From the NCBI GenBank assembly GCA_963705325.1, contig OY970069.1, forward strand, positions 806,001 to 870,000: a stretch of 64,000 bases of DNA, in the 5' to 3' direction. Shown piece by piece: positions 35,642 through 43,949 of the stretch; the stretch's first letter is position 1, and every line of letters begins with the position of its first letter. The translations under genes and the position numbers were made by a program. The DNA is from DATARH01 sp963705325. Its GTDB lineage: Bacteria > Pseudomonadota > Alphaproteobacteria > ATCC43930 > CGMCC-115725. The notes below the pieces were generated by a model. It had not been told where the DNA came from. It ran no database searches and was given only the letters and a program-made list of their open reading frames with translations.

Positions 35642-38200
35642 ATGTCACGCTATAATTTTCGGGAAAGCGAAGCGAAGTGGCAGCAGCGCTGGAGCGAGCG
35701 CGGCTGCTTCTCCGCGAAACACGACCCGGCACGGCCGAAATACTACGTGCTGGAGATGTTTCCCTACCCGTCCGGTAAGCTACATGTCGGCCACGTTCGG
35801 AACTACACGATGGGCGATCTCGTGGCCCGCTATCGCCGCGCACAAGGCTACAACGTACTGCACCCGATGGGGTGGGATGCGTTCGGCCTTCCGGCTGAGA
35901 ACGCGGCGATTGCCGGGGGTATCCACCCTGCCGTGTGGACCGCCGAAAATATAGCCACCATGCGCGCGCAGCTGCAGCGCATGGGCTTTGCCTATGACTG
36001 GTCGCGGGAGATCGCGACCTGTCACCCGCAATACTACCGGCACGAACAAAAGATGTTTCTCGACTTTCTGGCCAAGGACCTCGCCTATCGCCGCGAGTCC
36101 TGGGTCAATTGGGATCCCGTCGAAAACACCGTGCTGGCCAACGAGCAGGTGATCGAGGGTCGCGGGTGGCGCTCCGGCGCCTTGGTCGAGAAGCGTCTGT
36201 TGTCTCAATGGAATCTACGCATCACCCGCTATAGCGACGAACTGCTCGAAGCGCTGAAGTCTCTTGATCGGTGGCCCGAGCGGGTGCGGTTGATGCAGGA
36301 GAACTGGATCGGCCGGTCGGAAGGCGCACGGGTGAAATGGGATTTGACCGGGCGGGACGGGAACATCGAAGTCTTCACGACGCGTCCGGATACGCTCTAC
36401 GGCGCGGCCTTCCTCGCTTTGTCGCCGCATCACCCGCTCGCGCAGGAGTTGGCGAAAGGCGACCCGGCGCTCACCGAGTTCATCGCCGAGTGCGACCGCG
36501 TCGGCACCAGCGAAGAAGCGATCGAGACCGCCGAGAAGCGCGGGTATCTAACAGGCATCGAAGCGGTTCACCCGCTCGACAAGACGCGACGCGTTCCCGT
36601 ATACGTCGCGAATTTCGTGCTGATGGAGTACGGCACCGGGGCGATCTTCGGCTGCCCGGCACACGACCAGCGCGACCTCGATTTCGCTCGAAAATACAAG
36701 CTGCCGGTGGTTCCCGTGGTGCTGCCGCCGAAGGAGCATCCGGACACGTTTTCGATCGGCGACACCGCCTACGTCGACGATGGAGCGATCTTCAACTCAA
36801 GTTTTCTCAACGGTTTGTCGGTCGCGGAGGCGAAGCGAGCAGTCGGCGAGCGGCTGGAGGCGAACGGCGCCGGTGAGCGGACAGTCGCCTACCGGCTCAG
36901 GGATTGGGGCGTTTCCCGCCAGCGCTATTGGGGCTGCCCCATACCCGTAATCCACTGTCCGGATTGCGGCATAGTGCCGGTACCGGAGGAGGACCTGCCC
37001 GTGGAGTTGCCCCAGGACGTCGATTTCGACGAGCCGGGCAACCCGCTTGACCGTCATCCGACCTGGAAGCACGTCGCCTGCCCCAAATGCGGCTGCCCGG
37101 CGCAGCGCGAGACCGACACGTTCGATACATTCTTCGAATCATCGTGGTACTTCCTGCGCTTCTGCTCGGCCCGCGCGCCGGTCGCGTTCGAGCGCGACGC
37201 CGCGCAGTATTGGATGCCGGTCGATCAATATATCGGCGGTGTCGAGCACGCCGTGCTGCACTTGCTCTATTCGCGCTTTTTCATGCGCGCGCTCAAGGAG
37301 TGCGGCTTTCTCGACCTCGACGAGCCGTTTGCTGGGCTCTTCACCCAGGGCATGGTCTGTCACCAGACCTATCAGAACGCCGAGGGCGAATGGCTCTTTC
37401 CCGAGGAAGTCAGCACGGACGCCGCAGGCCGCCTCAGCGACGCATCCGGCCGGCCGGTCATCGCCGGCCGAAACGAAAAGATGAGCAAGTCGAAGAAGAA
37501 CGTCGTCGGTCTCGACGAAATCGTCGAAACCTATGGCGCCGACACGGCCCGGCTCTATCTGCTGTCGGACAGCCCGCCAGAGCGCGACCTCGAATGGACC
37601 GAAACCGGCATCGAGGGAGTCTGGCGCTATGTCAGCCGGCTGTGGCGGCTGGTGTCGGAGCCGGCGGCATTCCCGCCGCCTGGCAGCGCAATCCCCAGCG
37701 GGTTGAGCGACGCGCTGAACGCGATCCGCCGCCAGACCCACAAGACGATCGCCGCGGTCACCGACGACATCGACAAATTCCGCTTCAACCGTGCGGTCGC
37801 CCGCATTCGTGAGCTGACCAATGCTCTCGAGACCGTGATCGGTGACGATGCCGCTGCGGGCGCGGTGCTACGCGAAGGGCTGGAGGCCGCAACCTTGATG
37901 CTCGGGCCGATGATGCCGCATCTGGCCGAGGAGATGTGGCAGGAGCTTGGTCATTCGAACCTCGTGGCGGATACCCCCTGGCCGCAAGCGGAGCCGGAGC
38001 TCGCACGCGACGAGCAGGTGACAATCGCCGTGCAGGTCAACGGCAAATTGCGGGCCACGCTCGATTTCCCGCGCGACGCCGCAGCCAAAGAGGTCGAGGA
38101 GGCGGCACTCGCTTTGCCCCAGGTAACCCGCCTGCTCGACGGCAAACCGCCAAGAAAAGTCGTGATCGTTCCCAACCGCATCGTTAGTGTCGTCGCGTGA
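35642..38200 (+). CDS. leuS: Leucyl-tRNA synthetase
   Basis: This 852-residue class Ia synthetase charges tRNA-Leu. The HIGH-type motif is HVGH at residues 48-51 (FPYPSGKLHVGHVRNY), the KMSKS motif is intact in NEKMSKSKKNVVG near residue 615, and the CP1 editing domain lies between (TTRPDTLYGAAF region). AGGAGCGGTG sits directly upstream of ATG 35642, and the longer open frame is an antisense-like extension into the DUF3576 gene. Its TGA overlaps the lptE GTG by four bases. Confidence 0.98.
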   Translation: MSRYNFRESEAKWQQRWSERGCFSAKHDPARPKYYVLEMFPYPSGKLHVGHVRNYTMGDLVARYRRAQGYNVLHPMGWDAFGLPAENAAIAGGIHPAVWTAENIATMRAQLQRMGFAYDWSREIATCHPQYYRHEQKMFLDFLAKDLAYRRESWVNWDPVENTVLANEQVIEGRGWRSGALVEKRLLSQWNLRITRYSDELLEALKSLDRWPERVRLMQENWIGRSEGARVKWDLTGRDGNIEVFTTRPDTLYGAAFLALSPHHPLAQELAKGDPALTEFIAECDRVGTSEEAIETAEKRGYLTGIEAVHPLDKTRRVPVYVANFVLMEYGTGAIFGCPAHDQRDLDFARKYKLPVVPVVLPPKEHPDTFSIGDTAYVDDGAIFNSSFLNGLSVAEAKRAVGERLEANGAGERTVAYRLRDWGVSRQRYWGCPIPVIHCPDCGIVPVPEEDLPVELPQDVDFDEPGNPLDRHPTWKHVACPKCGCPAQRETDTFDTFFESSWYFLRFCSARAPVAFERDAAQYWMPVDQYIGGVEHAVLHLLYSRFFMRALKECGFLDLDEPFAGLFTQGMVCHQTYQNAEGEWLFPEEVSTDAAGRLSDASGRPVIAGRNEKMSKSKKNVVGLDEIVETYGADTARLYLLSDSPPERDLEWTETGIEGVWRYVSRLWRLVSEPAAFPPPGSAIPSGLSDALNAIRRQTHKTIAAVTDDIDKFRFNRAVARIRELTNALETVIGDDAAAGAVLREGLEAATLMLGPMMPHLAEEMWQELGHSNLVADTPWPQAEPELARDEQVTIAVQVNGKLRATLDFPRDAAAKEVEEAALALPQVTRLLDGKPPRKVVIVPNRIVSVVA

Positions 38201-38730
38201 CAGCGACGCGTCGATATCTACTGATGCTGGGGCCAGCGCTGGCGCTTCCGATGATTCTCAGCAGCTGTGGCGGCTGGGAGCCACTCTACGCCAGTCGCGA
38301 CACGGGCCCTGCGGACGCGGCCCTGCGAGCGATCAAAGTGACGCCGATCCCCGAGCGGATGGGTCAGAACCTTGAGTTCGCGCTGCGCGATTCGTTCAAC
38401 CCCAATAATCTGTCTGGCCCGCAACTCTATACGCTGAACGTCACCCTCGGCACCTCTCTCCAGAATCTCGGCATCCAGTCGCAAGGCATCGGCACGCGCG
38501 GCGAGGTGCAGCTCCTTGCGACGTACCGGCTGATCGATAACAGAACCGGCAAATTGCTGCAGACGGGCACCATTCATACCAACGATTCGTTCGACATTCA
38601 GGCAAATGGTTACAGCACGGTTGTCGCCCAGAACGACGCCTACGCGCGCTGCGTCGAGCAAACCCGCCGCGAGATCGTCGCGCGCCTCACCCTATTTTTG
38701 CAGGATCTCAAGGCGACGGGGGCTTCGTGA
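38197..38730 (+). CDS. lptE: LPS-assembly lipoprotein LptE
   Basis: This 177-residue outer-membrane lipoprotein plugs LptD and helps insert LPS. It has a signal sequence with lipobox LSSC (Cys24), then GGWEPLYASRD, the family's typical mature start. The rest alternates short strands and helices as in LptE. The GTG start overlaps the leuS stop (GTGA), and its own TGA overlaps the holA start the same way, so leuS-lptE-holA is a coupled cluster found widely in proteobacteria. Sequence identity between LptE proteins is low, so context adds much of the confidence. Confidence 0.88.
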   Translation: MTATRRYLLMLGPALALPMILSSCGGWEPLYASRDTGPADAALRAIKVTPIPERMGQNLEFALRDSFNPNNLSGPQLYTLNVTLGTSLQNLGIQSQGIGTRGEVQLLATYRLIDNRTGKLLQTGTIHTNDSFDIQANGYSTVVAQNDAYARCVEQTRREIVARLTLFLQDLKATGAS

Positions 38731-39758
38731 AGCTGCCGGCGGCCCGCACGGAAGCGTTTCTACGGCGTCCCGACCCTGGTACTCACGCGGTTCTCTTGTT
38801 CGGCCCGGATTCGGGATTGGTGCGCGAACGCGCCAATGTTCTTGCCCACAGCGTAACCGATGATCTGAGCGATCCATTTCGTGTGGCGGACCTTACGGGC
38901 GCGATTCTCGCCGCCGACCCGGCGCGACTATTCGACGAAGCGGCGCAGATCAGCCTGATGGGTGGCCGGCGGCTGGTTCGCATTCGCGATGCCGGCGATA
39001 CCCACAGCACTCTGTTCGCACGCTTCCTCGCCGACTCCCCGGGTGAGGCGCTTGTGGTCGTCGAAGCCGGCGATTTGCCGGCGCGAAGCGGGCTGCGCCG
39101 CGCCTTCGACGATGCGCCACGCGCCATTGCGATCGGCTGCTATCCCGACACTGCCCGCGATCTTGCCGGGGTGATCAGCGAAAGTCTTGCGGCGCACCAC
39201 GTCACCGCCGGCCGCGATGCGATGGAGTTCCTCGTTGCCCATCTCGGCAGCGACCGGCTGTTGACCCGCGCCGAATTGGAAAAACTTACCCTTTACGTCG
39301 GCGATGGCGCTCGGATTGAACTCGATGACGCGATGTTGTCGATCGCCGATAGCGCCGCGTTGTCGCTAGACGACGCTGTGCTTACCGCCGCCGAGAGCGA
39401 CATCGTGAGGCTCGATCGAGCGCTCAACCGGGTTTTTCAGGAGGGCGAGTCGCCGGTCGCGGTGGTGCGCGCGGCGCTGCGCCACCTGCAACGGCTGCAT
39501 GCACTCGCCGCGCGGATTGCCAGTGGGGAATCAACCGATACCGTAATACGTGCCGCACGTCCGCCAATCTTCTTTAAGCAACAAGACAGCTTCCGGCACC
39601 AATTGCGGCGCTGGAGCGAGCCGGCACTGCGACGCCAGCTTGACGAGCTAACCGACGCCGAGGTGCAAATCAAAACCACGGGCATGCCCGCCGAGACGGT
39701 GTGTCGCGCAGCGCTTTTTGCGCTGGCTCGGAATGCGGTGGAGTCAACCCGCGCGTAA
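38727..39758 (+). CDS. holA: DNA polymerase III delta subunit
   Basis: This 343-residue delta subunit is the clamp-loader wrench that opens the beta clamp. The N-terminal domain reads HAVLLFGPDSGLVRERANVL, the family form of the non-ATP-binding P-loop region. YLVAH-like segment EFLVAHLGSDRLLTRAELEK and the C-terminal collar domain with PIFFKQQDSFRHQLRRW follow. The start is a GTG in the GTGA overlap with lptE. Its 3' end overlaps the convergent parB gene by 15 bases. Confidence 0.93.
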   Translation: MKLPAARTEAFLRRPDPGTHAVLLFGPDSGLVRERANVLAHSVTDDLSDPFRVADLTGAILAADPARLFDEAAQISLMGGRRLVRIRDAGDTHSTLFARFLADSPGEALVVVEAGDLPARSGLRRAFDDAPRAIAIGCYPDTARDLAGVISESLAAHHVTAGRDAMEFLVAHLGSDRLLTRAELEKLTLYVGDGARIELDDAMLSIADSAALSLDDAVLTAAESDIVRLDRALNRVFQEGESPVAVVRAALRHLQRLHALAARIASGESTDTVIRAARPPIFFKQQDSFRHQLRRWSEPALRRQLDELTDAEVQIKTTGMPAETVCRAALFALARNAVESTRA

Positions 39759-40601
39759 TAAGCCCAATAACCGGTCGAGCTGATCGAGATCACGATAATG
39801 CAGCGTCAGCGCGCCGCCGCGCGGCTTGGCAGCGATCGTCACGCGCAGTCCCAAGGCGCTCGATAGATCGTGTTCAAGCGCCGCGATATCGGCATCGCGG
39901 GCTTGCCGCGTACTCGGCTTTCGCGTTGTGGTCCGGTGCTGGACCAGCCGCTCGGTCATCCGCACATTGAGCCCGCGGCGAACGATTTCTGCCGCCAACT
40001 CTGCTGGATCAGCGGCGGCCAGAAGGGCACGCGCATGACCGGCACTCAGCGCACCCTCCTCCAATCGTCGCCGAACGGTCTCTGGTAAACCCAACAGTCT
40101 CATCGTATTAGCAACGTGGCTGCGGCTTTTGCCGACCGCCTCCGCGAGGCTCGCCTGCGTTCGACCGAACTCCTGCATCAGCCGTCGATAGGCCTCGGCT
40201 TCTTCAAGCGCCGATAAATCCTCTCGTTGCAAATTCTCGATAAGCGCGATCTCCATCGCCTCGGCGTCACCCATCGCGCGGACCAGCACCGGCACTCGAT
40301 GCAGCCCGGCACGTTGCGCCGCGCGCCAGCGCCGTTCGCCGGCGATCAGCTCAAACGCTGCGCCTTCCTCCTCCACCGGTCGCACCAGCAACGGCTGCAG
40401 AACACCCTTTTCGCGCACCGACCGAGCCAGCGCCTCCAGTTCGGCTTCATCAAACCGACGACGCGGCTGAAAAGCCCCTGGCCGGATCAGCTCAATCGCC
40501 ACCTCACGCACCGCGCCGCCCTCGCCGTGACGCGCCGCACCGTCACCAAACAGGGCGCTAAGGCCGCGCCCCAATGGCTGGCGCCGCATCCCGCCGCTCA
40601 T
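39744..40601 (-). CDS. parB: Chromosome partitioning protein ParB
   Basis: This 285-residue parS-binding CTPase loads onto DNA around the origin. It starts with the conserved RRQPLGRGLSALFGD tail, has the CTP-binding GERRWRAAQRAGL box, then ALIENLQREDLSALEEAEAY and the helix-turn-helix TQASLAEAVGKSRSHVANTM. The C-terminal dimerisation domain (LTLHYRDLDQLDRLLGLL) is intact. It overlaps parA by four bases. Two sequences matching the parS consensus lie 1.4 and 3.3 kb away, at 41967-41982 and 43934-43949. Confidence 0.97.
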   Translation of the reverse strand: MSGGMRRQPLGRGLSALFGDGAARHGEGGAVREVAIELIRPGAFQPRRRFDEAELEALARSVREKGVLQPLLVRPVEEEGAAFELIAGERRWRAAQRAGLHRVPVLVRAMGDAEAMEIALIENLQREDLSALEEAEAYRRLMQEFGRTQASLAEAVGKSRSHVANTMRLLGLPETVRRRLEEGALSAGHARALLAAADPAELAAEIVRRGLNVRMTERLVQHRTTTRKPSTRQARDADIAALEHDLSSALGLRVTIAAKPRGGALTLHYRDLDQLDRLLGLLRAG

Positions 40602-41416
40602 GCCGCTTCGGCCCGCCGCAACATCTCCGCCGCCAGCTTCACGTAGGCTTGGGCGCCTGGGCAGCGCCGGTCATAGACCAACACTGGCAGACCATGCGAC
40701 GGCGCCTCGGAAACACGCACATTGCGGGGGATCACGGTATCATACACCTTGCCGGCGAAGTGCCGCCGCACATCACCAGCAACCTGTTCGCAGAGATTGT
40801 TTCGCCGGTCATGCATTGTCAGCACGATCCCCTGCAACTCCAGTCGTGGGTTCAATGCCTGCTGCACTCGCTCGATTGTATCGACCAGCTGCGCCAACCC
40901 GGCAAGTGCATAGAACTCGCATTGCAGCGGGACTAGCACCCGATCTGATGCAACCAACGCATTGATCGTCAATAGGTTTAGCGACGGCGGGCAATCGATG
41001 AGTACGTCATGGTAAGCGTTGACATGCCGCCGGATGGCATCGGCGAGCAGAAATTCGCGGCGGGATCTGGACCCCAGCTCAATCTCCGCGCCGGCGAGGT
41101 CCGGAGTCGCCGGCACGACGTCCAGCCCCGGAACCGTGCTCGCCACCACAGCGTCCGCCAAAGCGGCCTCCCCAAGCAGCAGCTCGTAGCTGGTCGCCAC
41201 CCGCTCATCGCCAACGCCGAGCCCGGTCGTTGCGTTTGCCTGCGGGTCAAGGTCGATCACCAGCACCCGTCGTCCGCGCGCGGCGAAGGCGGTCGCGAGA
41301 TTGACCGCGGTCGTGGTCTTGCCGACTCCGCCCTTTTGGTTGGTGACGGCGATGATGCGCGCCTGACGCCCGTGGGGAGCGGTGCGTGGCGCGGCCTCAG
41401 TCTCGGCGAGACTCAC
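40598..41416 (-). CDS. parA: Chromosome partitioning ATPase ParA
   Basis: This 272-residue deviant-Walker ATPase moves ParB-parS complexes. The P-loop is KGGVGKTT at residues 28-35, with the extra signature lysine of the ParA/MinD group. DLDPQANATTGLG is the switch region, and DVLIDCPPSLNLLTINAL carries Walker B. The N-terminal 20 residues are short, as in chromosomal ParA proteins without a DNA-binding domain. The start overlaps the end of rsmG by 20 bases, so a somewhat later start is possible. Confidence 0.96.
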   Translation of the reverse strand: MSLAETEAAPRTAPHGRQARIIAVTNQKGGVGKTTTAVNLATAFAARGRRVLVIDLDPQANATTGLGVGDERVATSYELLLGEAALADAVVASTVPGLDVVPATPDLAGAEIELGSRSRREFLLADAIRRHVNAYHDVLIDCPPSLNLLTINALVASDRVLVPLQCEFYALAGLAQLVDTIERVQQALNPRLELQGIVLTMHDRRNNLCEQVAGDVRRHFAGKVYDTVIPRNVRVSEAPSHGLPVLVYDRRCPGAQAYVKLAAEMLRRAEAA

Positions 41417-42029
41417 GAACCACCTGCTGCAAAGAAAGTATGGTCCCGTCCGGGTCTGAGCGACTCGGATGACGCGAGGCGCGCATTGTCCAGGCTTTAC
41501 CAGCGATGGTCAATTCCTCCTCGGCTTGGGCGCCCTTCAAGAAAAGGCAAGTGGTCTTTGGCCCGATAAACTTCTCCGCCAACGGCAAAAGCCGGTCGAG
41601 CGGCGCGCAAGCCCGGGCGGTGACAACATCCGCCACATGCGGTGCGACGGCTTCGATTCGGCACGCCCGTACCGTAACCCCGACATCGGCGATTCGCGCT
41701 ACCTCGCGCAGAAACGTAGTCTTGCGTCTGTCGGCCTCGATCAGCTCGACCTCGGGCATGCCGAGGATCGCCAGAACCAGCCCTGGGAACCCTGCCCCGC
41801 TACCCATATCAACCAGGCTGCGCGCGCCTTGCGGGAGCAGCGGCAAGAGCTGCGCGGAATCGAGAAAGTGCCGCCGCCATGGGTCGGCAAGGGTACTGCG
41901 GCCGACGAGATTGATCCGTGCCGACCACTCGGCGAGCAGCCGGGCATAGGCTTCCAGTCGCTCTAGTGTTTCACGTGAAACCCCAGTCTGCGCCGCAAAC
42001 TCAGCCGGACTGAGTGGCGGCGCGCTCAC
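41397..42029 (-). CDS. rsmG: 16S rRNA (guanine527-N7)-methyltransferase RsmG
   Basis: This 210-residue methyltransferase modifies G527 of 16S rRNA. The SAM site reads LVDMGSGAGFPGLVLAI, followed by VELIEADRRKTTFLREVAR, both diagnostic of RsmG/GidB. Its ATG overlaps the mnmG stop by four bases. A parS site lies inside the coding sequence near the 5' end (41967-41982), where the codons for about residues 16-21 (GVSRET) are written as TTTCACGTGAAAC on the plus strand. Confidence 0.96.
   Translation of the reverse strand: MSAPPLSPAEFAAQTGVSRETLERLEAYARLLAEWSARINLVGRSTLADPWRRHFLDSAQLLPLLPQGARSLVDMGSGAGFPGLVLAILGMPEVELIEADRRKTTFLREVARIADVGVTVRACRIEAVAPHVADVVTARACAPLDRLLPLAEKFIGPKTTCLFLKGAQAEEELTIAGKAWTMRASRHPSRSDPDGTILSLQQVVRESRRD
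41967..41982. promoter_or_regulatory. parS site inside rsmG
   Basis: TGTTTCACGTGAAACC matches the bacterial parS consensus (TGTTTCACGTGAAACA) at 15 of 16 positions, with the symmetrical core GTTTCACGTGAAAC perfect. It lies within the 5' coding part of rsmG, two genes from parAB. ParB should nucleate here. Confidence 0.9.
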
Positions 42030-43897
42030 GCCGCTACCGGCCGCCGCTTTACATGCTGCAGCAGCGCGACCAGGGCCGCCGGGGTCACCCCTGGAATACG
42101 CGACGCCGCGCCAAGCGTCGCCGGTTGTGCTGCCGCGAGCTTGCCGCGAACCTCCGCCGACAGACCTCCGATCGCAGCGTAATCCAGCGTCTCCGGCAGC
42201 AGCAGCGCTTCATCGCGGCGAAAGGCGGCAATATCGCGCGCCTGTCGATCCAGGTAACCGGCATAGCGGGCGTCAATCTCCAATTGCTCCGCCACCTCAG
42301 GTGACACCTGCGCCAGCTGCGGCCATACATTCGATAAAACTCGAATATCAATGTTTGGATGAGCCAGCAGTTGCGCTGCCGATCGAGGTATGCCGTCAGC
42401 GTTCACCGTCAGCCCATGCCGCGCCAGCGCCAATGGGCTTGCTTGCAAGGAGGCCGCCAAATCGCGCGCCTGGTGCAGCGCGGCCGTCTTCGTCGCGAAA
42501 GCGCCCGATCGCGCGCTGCCCACCGCGCCTATCCGTTCGCCGATCGGAGTCAGGCGCTGGTCGGCATTGTCCGCGCGCAAGGTCAGCCGGTATTCGGCGC
42601 GTGAGGTAAACATCCGATAAGGTTCGCTGGTGCCGCGCGTGACCAAATCGTCGATCAATACGCCGATATAAGCGTCCGACCGATCGATCACGAGCTGCTC
42701 CGCTCCAGACACCGCCAGCGCAGCGTTGATTCCGGCAACAATCCCCTGGGCTGCCGCTTCCTCGTATCCCGTTGTCCCATTGATCTGGCCGGCGAGGAAT
42801 AGCCCGGGAAGCCGCCGCGTCTCCAGTGTCGGATGGAGCTCCCGGGGATCGACATAGTCGTACTCTATCGCATAGCCCGGCCGCAATATCGCAGCTCGCT
42901 CAAGGCCGGGGATTGTCGCAATAAAGCGCTCCTGTACTTCTCTCGGCAACGATGTCGAGACCCCATTCGGGTAGATCGTGTCGTCGTCGAGACCTTCGGG
43001 TTCAAGAAAAATTTGATGCCGCTCGCGGGCGGCAAACCGCATCACCTTGTCCTCGATCGACGGGCAATAGCGAGGCCCAACGCCGACGATCGCCCCGCTA
43101 AAAAGTGGTGACTTGTCCAGATTGGCTCTGATGAGCTCGTGCGTCGCCGTGTTGGTCTCCGTGATATGGCAAACCGTTTGCGGCGTCCTGATTTGCGCGG
43201 TCAGAAACGAGAACGGCAGCGGCGGGTCGTCGCCATGTTGCACCTCGAGCCCGGCCCAATCGACGGTTTTGCCGTCCAGCCGCGGTGGTGTCCCGGTCTT
43301 GAGGCGTCCCAGAGCAAAACCGGCCCGGCGCAACGTGCCGGATAGTCCAAACGATGGCGCCTCATTGACCCGCCCCGCGGGAATCCGCTGCGCGCCGATA
43401 TGAATGAGCCCCCCAAGAAACGTGCCTGTAGTCAGCACCACCCGGCCCGCGGTGATCTCGCGCTTGTCATCGAAGATCACGCCAGCAGCGCGGCCGTTCC
43501 GATCGACAAGCAGATCCTCGACGGCGCCCTCCACGATGCCGAGGCCAGGGGTTTCGGCCAGCAATTCCGCCATCGCTCGGCGGTAAAGCTTGCGGTCGGC
43601 CTGCGCCCGCGGACCGCGCACCGCCGGGCCCTTGCTGCGGTTGAGCAGGCGAAACTGAATGCCGGCGCGATCGATCGCGCGGCCCATGACGCCATCGAGG
43701 GCATCAATCTCGCGCACCAGATGACCCTTGGCGAGCCCCCCGATCGCCGGGTTGCACGACATCTCGCCGATCGTCTCCCGGCGATGCGTGACGAGCGCGG
43801 TCTTGGCGCCGATGCGGGCCGCCGCGGCCGCCGCCTCGCAGCCAGCGTGCCCACCGCCGACCACGACGACATCATATTTCGCCACGATTTCGCTCAT
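42026..43897 (-). CDS. mnmG: tRNA uridine 5-carboxymethylaminomethyl modification enzyme MnmG
   Basis: This 623-residue FAD enzyme works with MnmE to modify the wobble uridine of several tRNAs. The FAD-binding start is DVVVVGGGHAGCEAAAAAAR. The segment CNPAIGGLAKGHLVREIDAL is the strongly conserved GidA signature, and VCHITETNTATHELI follows. The C-terminal helical domain that binds MnmE is present. It is followed by rsmG with a four-base overlap and preceded by mnmE across a 52-base gap that contains a parS site. Confidence 0.97.
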   Translation of the reverse strand: MSEIVAKYDVVVVGGGHAGCEAAAAAARIGAKTALVTHRRETIGEMSCNPAIGGLAKGHLVREIDALDGVMGRAIDRAGIQFRLLNRSKGPAVRGPRAQADRKLYRRAMAELLAETPGLGIVEGAVEDLLVDRNGRAAGVIFDDKREITAGRVVLTTGTFLGGLIHIGAQRIPAGRVNEAPSFGLSGTLRRAGFALGRLKTGTPPRLDGKTVDWAGLEVQHGDDPPLPFSFLTAQIRTPQTVCHITETNTATHELIRANLDKSPLFSGAIVGVGPRYCPSIEDKVMRFAARERHQIFLEPEGLDDDTIYPNGVSTSLPREVQERFIATIPGLERAAILRPGYAIEYDYVDPRELHPTLETRRLPGLFLAGQINGTTGYEEAAAQGIVAGINAALAVSGAEQLVIDRSDAYIGVLIDDLVTRGTSEPYRMFTSRAEYRLTLRADNADQRLTPIGERIGAVGSARSGAFATKTAALHQARDLAASLQASPLALARHGLTVNADGIPRSAAQLLAHPNIDIRVLSNVWPQLAQVSPEVAEQLEIDARYAGYLDRQARDIAAFRRDEALLLPETLDYAAIGGLSAEVRGKLAAAQPATLGAASRIPGVTPAALVALLQHVKRRPVAA

Positions 43898-43933
43898 GCG
43901 CCAGAATGTATGAGGGCCACTGCGGCGTGTCGA

Positions 43934-43949
43934 GGTTTCACGTGAAACA
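43934..43949. promoter_or_regulatory. parS site between mnmE and mnmG
   Basis: GGTTTCACGTGAAACA is the exact reverse complement of the site in rsmG and matches the parS consensus at 15 of 16 positions. It occupies the short gap between the end of mnmE (43950) and the start of mnmG (43897). Two sites in one segregation cluster about 10 kb from the origin fit the usual alphaproteobacterial layout. Confidence 0.9.
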
